Positions 41,636-46,392 of a DNA stretch of 46,392 nucleotides are shown one piece after another. The notes under the pieces are model-generated. The model had not been told where the DNA came from. It did no database searches and saw nothing but the letters and a program-made list of their open reading frames with translations. The translations under genes and the position numbers were made by a program. This DNA comes from an uncultured Verrucomicrobiota bacterium (GTDB lineage: Bacteria > Verrucomicrobiota > Kiritimatiellia > RFP12 > UBA3636): NCBI GenBank assembly GCA_946624575.1, contig CAMOSH010000009.1, positions 1 through 46,392 on the forward strand. Reading direction: 5' to 3'. Position 1 is the first letter of the stretch. Each line of letters starts with the position of its first letter.

Positions 41636-44013
41636 CAGAAAAAAAACGCCCCCTCGCCGCCCCCCTTCTTCCCGTCGCCGCGCTTGCCGTCGCCGCGGCA
41701 ATTCCCACTCTGGCCGCGCCGGAAGTCACGGTGCGCATGGGCGCGTTTCCGGAGAACGAGACGCCCGCGTTCACGCAAGGCGAAGTCGTGGAGGTCGCGG
41801 TGTCGAACGCGAGCGGGCGAGCAATCTCCGGCGCGACGCTCTGCGTCGCGCGCTGGGACGGACGTTTCATGGAAACGTCCCTACCGAACCCCGGTAGGGA
41901 CGCGCCCACGGCGCGTCCGCAACCTTCCTGGTTCCCCGGCGAAGTCCGCCGCTTCTCCCTGCCCACGGCCGACCTCGCACCCGACGGCTACGTCCTCACG
42001 GTGGAGGCCGACGGCAAGGCGCTCTCCGCCCCGCGCACCTTCGGCGTCTTCGCGCCCTACCGCCCGCGTTACCTCTACGGCATCGGCAACGGGATGATCT
42101 GCGAGTTCTGGCCGGGACATTCCCTCTGCGGCCCCACCAACGCCTTCGAGGCGCGGGATCTCAACCCTGTCGCGATTGGCGCGGCCGACCCCTTCGAAGC
42201 GGCCATCGTCGGCGCGCCGCAGAACGTCCATTGCGGTGTTGACTATCCATCGCCTTCCAAAGAGCCTGACGTGAACACCCCGGACGGCAGGCACCTGCAC
42301 TTCTTCACCCCGGCGGGACGCGAGGAACTCATGCGCCGTGCCCGTCTCTTTGGCGAGCGCGCCGCCCGCAACCCGCAGTGGGCGACCGCCAAGCTCATGA
42401 ACGAGATGTTCTACCTCAACCGCGGCGACTTCTGCCCCGACAAGTGGGCCGACGCCGACTTTCGCGCCTGGCTGCAAAAACGCTACGGCGGCGACCTCGC
42501 GCGCCTCAACGCCGCGTGGGGGACGTCACTCGCCTCGTGGGACGAGGTTGCGCAGCCCATCTCCGTCTCGGCCGGGAGCGGGCAGGAGGCGAAGACCGGA
42601 AGCGAGGTCGTCGACTGGATGGCTGCCATGGGCAAGTTCACGCCCGAATCCAAGGCGATGATAAGGCGCAACCCGGCGCAGTCACTGGACTGGTTCCGCT
42701 GGCGCGCCGCGTCGGTGTGCAAGGTGTACGGCAACTACATCGCCGAGGCGAAGCGCGCAGCGCCGGCCGCGCACATCCTCTACGGCAACAACTACCCGTG
42801 GCCGGACTTCTTCGCCCACATTGTCTGGCCGCAGTGGCGCTCGCACGACATCATCATGCTCGACTTGCAGTATGTCTGCGGCTTCCCGAAAACCCTCGGC
42901 ACGAACGAGGAGATGATCGACATCCTCGAGGCGGCGGAGTCCATCGGGCGCGGCAAGCCAATCTGGGGGCGCGAAGTCTATTACCAGCCGCGCTACCCCG
43001 GCGAAGTCGCGGCACTGCAAAACTGGGCCATGGCCGCGCACGGCATGGACGTTGCGCTCGTCTTCGCATGGAAGCCCTACGCCGACACCGGGCGCGAGAT
43101 ATTCAAGACTGGCCCGCACTCCTGGGAAAGGCCCGGATCGCCGCCGATGTGGTTCATGATCGACGCAGACGGCACACGGCTTCCCGGCTATCACGCGTTC
43201 AGGCGCTCCGCCGGGGAAATCGCTTCGCTTCATGGTCGCATCGACATGCGCAAACTGGAGCGAATCTCCGGCGAAACCGCCCTCTACTGGGCGACGGACA
43301 CTTCAGCCTACATCATGTACCAGACCTTCGACCGGCCCTACGAAAGCGCCATTTCACAGACGCGCACGGCCCTTACGGCAGGGTTGCGCTACAGAGGCGC
43401 GCGTGTCGAGCTGTTCGACGACGAGACGATTGGCGAAATCGACCCGAAGCGATTCCCGGTATGTGTCGTGCCGCCGTCGCCGGTCGTCTCGGACGACGCG
43501 CTTGCCGCGCTTCGCGACTACGCCGCCGCCGGCGGGCGGCTCGTCCTCTTCGAGCCTTTCAACACGCTTGACGTCAACCTGCGCAAGAAAGGCGCCGCCG
43601 CAGGCGCGGCCGGGTGGAAGGGCGACGTGCGCATGGTCGGCGACTACCCCGGACGCTACGATGCGCACCCGCACGAGCCGGAGTCCTACGCGCGGTGGTT
43701 CGACGGCTTCGTGCGCGACGCGGGCATTCCGCGCAGCGCCTGGTGGGAAAACGACGCGCCGTATGCGGCGGGCGAAGAAAAGCTGGTGCCGGGCGAAGGC
43801 CGTCCCGTGGTCGAGGTGGTCGTCCGTCGCCATGCCGCGACGGGCCGCAGCTACGCCTTCGTCCTGAATAAGGGCGGGGCCGGGGAAGGCGCACTCTGCG
43901 GACCCGACTTCAGCGGCGCGAAGCTTGTCGACTCCCTCACTGGCGAAGAGGTCGAACCGCACTTCGCCCTCCCCGCCTTCGGCTACCGCGTCCTTGAAAT
44001 CCTCCCCATGTGA
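41632..44013 (+). CDS. secreted GH42-like beta-galactosidase-type hydrolase
   Basis: A 793-residue protein from the ATG overlapping the previous stop; the frame is open upstream but lies within that gene. An Ala-rich signal peptide covers about residues 1-28. The barrel has the GH42-type acid/base Glu258 in AKLMNEMFYLNRGDFCPD. The family's CP-x-KW-x-DADFRAWLQKRYGGDLARLNAAWGT-like segment follows, then the nucleophile Glu448 in WGREVYY and MDVALVFAWKPY. A flavodoxin-like trimerisation-type region (residues ~560-700) includes LRDYAAAGGRLVLFE. The end is a beta domain closing with FGYRVLEILPM. Active GH42 enzymes hydrolyse beta-galactosides. Four hairpins interrupt the coding DNA near residues 67-95. 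Confidence 0.86.
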   Translation: MTEKKRPLAAPLLPVAALAVAAAIPTLAAPEVTVRMGAFPENETPAFTQGEVVEVAVSNASGRAISGATLCVARWDGRFMETSLPNPGRDAPTARPQPSWFPGEVRRFSLPTADLAPDGYVLTVEADGKALSAPRTFGVFAPYRPRYLYGIGNGMICEFWPGHSLCGPTNAFEARDLNPVAIGAADPFEAAIVGAPQNVHCGVDYPSPSKEPDVNTPDGRHLHFFTPAGREELMRRARLFGERAARNPQWATAKLMNEMFYLNRGDFCPDKWADADFRAWLQKRYGGDLARLNAAWGTSLASWDEVAQPISVSAGSGQEAKTGSEVVDWMAAMGKFTPESKAMIRRNPAQSLDWFRWRAASVCKVYGNYIAEAKRAAPAAHILYGNNYPWPDFFAHIVWPQWRSHDIIMLDLQYVCGFPKTLGTNEEMIDILEAAESIGRGKPIWGREVYYQPRYPGEVAALQNWAMAAHGMDVALVFAWKPYADTGREIFKTGPHSWERPGSPPMWFMIDADGTRLPGYHAFRRSAGEIASLHGRIDMRKLERISGETALYWATDTSAYIMYQTFDRPYESAISQTRTALTAGLRYRGARVELFDDETIGEIDPKRFPVCVVPPSPVVSDDALAALRDYAAAGGRLVLFEPFNTLDVNLRKKGAAAGAAGWKGDVRMVGDYPGRYDAHPHEPESYARWFDGFVRDAGIPRSAWWENDAPYAAGEEKLVPGEGRPVVEVVVRRHAATGRSYAFVLNKGGAGEGALCGPDFSGAKLVDSLTGEEVEPHFALPAFGYRVLEILPM
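41831..41917. repeat. four consecutive perfect inverted repeats inside a hydrolase gene
   Basis: Hairpins follow head to tail. GCGCGACGC/GCGTCGCGC is at 41831-41851, GACGTTTC/GAAACGTC at 41861-41879, GTCCCTACCG/CGGTAGGGAC at 41877-41901, and GACGCGCC/GGCGCGTC at 41899-41917. Loops are 3-5 bases and all arms are perfect. The last two resemble a REP-like unit and encode NPGRDAPTARPQPS in the hydrolase N-terminal region. Confidence 0.8.
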
Positions 44014-44180
44014 ACCCCGCGCTCCGCTTTCCTGCGCAACGGCCGATGCCGAAACGCTCTACTAAGGATGCTCAACGACCGTCCCATGCGGTGTCCGGGC
44101 TGGCGGACGCCCTGGGAAGCGTTCCTGCGGCTGCTCTCGCGCTCCCCGCCCCGGTCTGCGGCATAGAGAGCGCACGTCGG

Positions 44181-44259
44181 CCTGTCCGCGAGGGCTGGCT
44201 CCGCCTCGCCGCTTCGCGGCGCCCCTTCGGGGACGGCTTCGCCCGCCCTCGCGGACAGG
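44181..44259. repeat. 15-bp inverted repeat enclosing small hairpins
   Basis: The arms 44181-44195 (CCTGTCCGCGAGGGC) and 44245-44259 are perfect complements. The 49-base interior folds into up to four small hairpins: GGCTCCGCC, GCCGCTTCGCGGC, CCCCTTCGGGG with a UUCG loop, and GGCTTCGCC. It would form a branched structure as RNA or DNA. Function is unknown; an RNA gene or a mobile palindromic element are both possible. Confidence 0.7.
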
Positions 44260-44320
44260 TGCGCCCCGAACGGGGGGCCGCCGCACCCCGTCGCGCCCGC
44301 CACCGGCACCGAAAACGGCC

Positions 44321-44349
44321 TTGAACCCGGTCCCGGGATGTGGTAGTCT
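44321..44349 (+). promoter_or_regulatory. promoter-like sequence in the non-coding stretch
   Basis: TTGAAC (44321-44326), a 17-base spacer and TAGTCT (44344-44349). No gene lies directly downstream, so it may drive a small RNA or be a chance match. Confidence 0.3.
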
Positions 44350-44563
44350 CTCCCTTGTCCGCAAGGAAGCCCCGGCGGATGCTGGCTACGCAGCGGATGT
44401 TGCGCTGGCTAGTTGATGTCGGGAGGTAATTACGAACCATGAACCTTTCGTTTTCAGGTCGTTAAGGCCCTGCGCCCGGACTGGTGACGCGCGCGGCGCT
44501 TTGCGTCGCCGGCGGCGCCCTCCTCGCCTTGGGTAATTGCGGGGTCTGTCTCCGGATGGATTG

Positions 44564-44625
44564 AAACCATTCCATGTATTGATATGGAATGGTTTGATCT
44601 TTTCCATATCGACGTATGGAATGGT
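44564..44625 (+). promoter_or_regulatory. double dyad operator upstream of the DUF4143 ATPase
   Basis: A perfect 12-base inverted repeat AAACCATTCCAT (44564-44575)/ATGGAATGGTTT (44584-44595) has an 8-base loop. It is followed by a second dyad TTCCATA/TATGGAA (44602-44621), whose right half repeats ATGGAATGGT (44616-44625). The second dyad ends just before the -35 box, so a bound protein would control the promoter. Confidence 0.75.
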
Positions 44626-44626
44626 G

Positions 44627-44655
44627 TTGACTTTCACGCGGCGATGCGGTAGCAT
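44627..44655 (+). promoter_or_regulatory. sigma70-type promoter giving a nearly leaderless message
   Basis: -35 TTGACT (44627-44632), a 17-base spacer, -10 TAGCAT (44650-44655). The ATPase start codon is at 44666, only ten bases after the -10 box, so transcription should start within about five bases of the ATG. No ribosome site is possible. Confidence 0.65.
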
Positions 44656-44665
44656 TCTCGTTGCA

Positions 44666-45868
44666 ATGAATGACATTCCACGCCTATATGAGGACATCGT
44701 CCGCCGCCATTTGAGCCGCGACAGGCAGATGATTTTCATCTCCGGCCCCCGCCAGGTTGGAAAGACCACGCTTTGCGAAGGCATATCGACTCTCCATTTG
44801 AATTGGGACAACGCATCCCATCGTGCGATTATCCTTGGCGGAGAGGAAAAGATCGCCGACTTCGCAGGACTTGACCGCGCACGCGCCGAACCGCCCGTCC
44901 TGGTTCTGGACGAGCTGCACCACTTCAACGGGTGGAAGCGGCTCCTGAAAGGCTTTTTTGACGTTTACGGGAAGCGCGTCCGCGTCATTGTGACCGGCTC
45001 GGCGCGGCTCGACGTCTTCAAAAAAAGCGGGGACAGCCTCATGGGGCGCTATTTCCCATACCGCATGCATCCGCTCTCGGTCGGCGAACTTCTTCGGCCC
45101 GTTCAGCCGGATGGCGTCATTTTGCCGCCGGCAAGGCCCGGAAGCGACATTTGGGACGCATTGCTGCGGCTTGGCGGATTTCCGGAGCCGTTCGCGAAAG
45201 GAGATGCCGCTTTTCTCGCTCGCTGGCACAGGCTGCGCTTTGAACAGCTCGTCCGCGAGGACATCCGCAGGGACACGGCCATCCGCGAACTCGATCAGAT
45301 GGAGTCCATGGCCCGGATCCTTGCCACCCGCTCCGGCGAGCAGCTCGTCTGGTCTTCGCTCGGAGCCGAAGTCCAGGTCGGTGAAATCACCGCCCGCAAT
45401 TGGACGTCCGTGCTGGAATCGTTTTTCTTTGGCTTCCGCGTCAGGCCTTGGGCGCGCGACATTGCCGGCGCGCTCCGCAAGACGCCGAAATGGTATCTCC
45501 GCGACTGGTCGCGCATCCGCGATCCCGGGAAACGGAACGAAACGATGCTGGCCTGCCATTTGCTCAAGGCCGCGCAGCTCTGGACGGATCTTGGGCTGGG
45601 GGAATTTGAACTGTTCTACGTCCGCGACAAACGCGGGAAGACGGAGGTCGATTTCCTCCTGTCAAAGGACGGCGAACCATGGCTAGTGGCTGAATGCAAG
45701 AGCGGCGACGCAAAGGTCTCCCCATCGCTCCGGACGGTGCAAAACGCCACGCGGGCACCGCATGCCTTCCAGGTCGTTTTCTCCCTGCCATACGAGGAAC
45801 TGGACTGCTTTGCGCTCGACGGCCCCTTCGCCGTGCCTGCGCAGACGCTCCTTTCTCAATTGCCGTAA
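44666..45868 (+). CDS. AAA+ ATPase with DUF4143-like nuclease-fold C-terminus
   Basis: A 400-residue protein from ATG 44666. An upstream in-frame ATG at 44537 would run through the operator and promoter and is rejected. Walker A is GPRQVGKTT (residues 27-35), Walker B is PVLVLDELHHF (~82-92), then VIVTGSARLDVFKKSGDSLMGRYF. The middle has the winged-helix-like region (ILATRSGEQLVWSSLGAEVQ). It ends with a PD-(D/E)XK-like core: GKTEVDFLLSKDGEP then LVAECKSGD. It belongs to the same broad family as the ATPase at 34527-35714 but is clearly diverged. It is a stand-alone gene flanked by GGGACAGAC-type repeats, and the ATPase is possibly autoregulated. Confidence 0.92.
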   Translation: MNDIPRLYEDIVRRHLSRDRQMIFISGPRQVGKTTLCEGISTLHLNWDNASHRAIILGGEEKIADFAGLDRARAEPPVLVLDELHHFNGWKRLLKGFFDVYGKRVRVIVTGSARLDVFKKSGDSLMGRYFPYRMHPLSVGELLRPVQPDGVILPPARPGSDIWDALLRLGGFPEPFAKGDAAFLARWHRLRFEQLVREDIRRDTAIRELDQMESMARILATRSGEQLVWSSLGAEVQVGEITARNWTSVLESFFFGFRVRPWARDIAGALRKTPKWYLRDWSRIRDPGKRNETMLACHLLKAAQLWTDLGLGEFELFYVRDKRGKTEVDFLLSKDGEPWLVAECKSGDAKVSPSLRTVQNATRAPHAFQVVFSLPYEELDCFALDGPFAVPAQTLLSQLP

Positions 45869-45930
45869 AGAGAAGGGCACAAGGCAACCGGCAGGATCAG
45901 GGTCCGGCGCCAACGGAGGCTGTTTCGGAG

Positions 45931-46092
45931 TCTGTCCCCGTGGGTTTCAGAGCCAGCGGCGGGGACAGACCTCGGTGGAGCCAGCGGAGCCAGGAGCCAG
46001 CGGGGACAGACCTCGGCGGGGAGCCCGGGAGCCAGCGGGGACAGAGCCAGCGGGGACAGAGCCAGCGGGGACAGACCTCGGCGGGGAGCCCG
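45931..46092. repeat. GGGACAGAC-type repeat array
   Basis: It opens with the inverted pair TCTGTCCCCG (45931-45940)/CGGGGACAGA (45960-45969). Units of AGCCAGCGGGGACAG follow at 45995, 46030, 46045 and 46060. The last three are in exact 15-base tandem. Two units are extended by ACCTCGGCGGGGAGCCCG. A related GGGGTCTGTCTCCG lies at 44541-44554, before the ATPase gene. Confidence 0.85.
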
Positions 46093-46173
46093 AAACAGGG
46101 CGAGGCCGAACCGGGCCGGCATGTTCCTTCTGATTCCGGGCAAACTGCCGAATATTAGCAGAATGTCCTCCTG

Positions 46174-46201
46174 AAAATGTCGCCTGACAGGCGACATTTT
46201 T
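46174..46201. terminator. strong hairpin with T-run
   Basis: The arms AAAATGTCGCC (46174-46184) and GGCGACATTTT (46190-46200) are perfect, with loop TGACA and a following T. The symmetrical A/T ends would let it work on both strands as an intrinsic terminator. It lies about 300 bases after the ATPase gene. Confidence 0.65.
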
Positions 46202-46392
46202 CGGTTTCGTTTCCGGCATTCTTTACGCCGTGCGAGGGACAGCCCCCCCCCGCCGCCGCCCCCATATCCGGGGGCGGACACGGCAAACCGGCCCCCCAAC
46301 GCGGGCGCAATCAGCAAACCGCCCCCCAACGCGGGGGCAGACAACCAACACGAGGGACAGACCCATGCGAACAGCAAGAACCATCGCCGACG
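46202..46392. repeat. palindromic and tandem GC-rich repeats at the window end
   Basis: No gene is visible. CGCCCCC/GGGGGCG flanks ATATCC at 46257-46276. Two near-identical copies of GCAAACCG(G)CCCCCCAACGCGGGSGCA stand at 46283-46309 and 46314-46339 with a 31-base period. GAGGGACAG occurs at about 46234 and GAGGGACAGACCC at about 46352, further members of the neighbouring repeat family. Confidence 0.7.

Larger units (their letters stand above)
44014..44540. other. non-coding accessory stretch
   Basis: No convincing gene on either strand; long GC-rich frames here have no domain sense. It contains a complex hairpin (44181-44259) and a promoter-like pair (44321-44349). Partial direct repeats GCGGATG...TGGCTA lie at about 44368-44413. 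A GGGAGG precedes an eight-codon ATG frame near 44440. Confidence 0.5.

Noticed and set aside
30962-44013. Sus-type polysaccharide utilisation locus of Bacteroidetes
   Set aside because: No SusC/SusD-like genes, TonB receptor or hybrid two-component system are present.
44537-44665. N-terminal extension of the second DUF4143 ATPase by 43 residues
   Set aside because: The extension would cover the operator and promoter. The family N-terminus begins near the ATG at 44666.
46283-46339. Possible CRISPR repeats
   Set aside because: Only two copies with a four-base gap, no spacer-length unique sequence and no cas genes.

Overview
The window is GC-rich DNA from a Gram-negative bacterium. Two KDO synthesis genes and an LptF/LptG-type permease imply a lipopolysaccharide outer membrane. 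A large pseudopilin cassette, secreted glycoside hydrolases, a secreted sulfatase-modifying-factor-like protein and two DUF4143 ATPases together suggest the PVC superphylum (Kiritimatiellota, Lentisphaerota or Verrucomicrobiota). This placement is inferred from gene content only. The first ~120 bases are poly-G/poly-C and look like a poor contig edge, so the source is probably a metagenome assembly.

Layout. (1) 203-3790, plus strand: an AsmA-like membrane protein, kdsB, kdsA and pyrD, each overlapping the next by 4 bases. (2) 22865-3871, minus strand: one long co-directional run. It starts at a good sigma70-type promoter (22923-22951) with a GspF/PulF-like gene, continues through seven pseudopilin genes and a 1381-residue PilX/GspK-like protein, then miaB, a glycosyltransferase, a HAD phosphatase, a sugar isomerase-like protein, lptG-like and argS (the last two from their own promoter). 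(3) 23031-28454, plus: ettA, a CPBP-family membrane protein and uvrA. (4) 30882-28497, minus: a degraded RelB/DinJ antitoxin, purN, a PSP1/RicT-like gene and a lipoprotein. (5) 30962-44013: a carbohydrate-active region with a secreted 1112-residue clan GH-A hydrolase and a DUF4143 ATPase on the minus strand. On the plus strand follow a GntR/LacI hybrid regulator, a 19-codon micro-ORF, a small secreted protein, an FGE-like secreted protein, a clan GH-A hydrolase and a GH42-like enzyme. (6) 44014-46392: a repeat-rich accessory end with a second DUF4143 ATPase behind a dyad operator and an almost leaderless promoter, bracketed by GGGACAGAC-type repeats.

How the genes fit together. The first block makes and activates KDO, and the LptG-like protein would move finished LPS. 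The pseudopilin block looks like the periplasmic core of a type II secretion or type IV pilus-like machine, resembling the uncharacterised Verru_Chthon cassettes A-D. It has no ATPase, secretin or prepilin peptidase here. The hydrolase block looks like a locally regulated glycan-use locus. Its small secreted protein and one hydrolase share a ~190-residue C-terminal domain I do not recognise.

The most unusual sequence signals are: palindromic elements lying inside three reading frames (miaB, a pseudopilin leader, the GH42-like gene); 8-bp TTGAAARG tandem repeats at three spots in the pseudopilin operon; and the operator/promoter architecture of the last ATPase gene. No tRNA, rRNA, CRISPR array, transposase or reverse transcriptase gene was seen.
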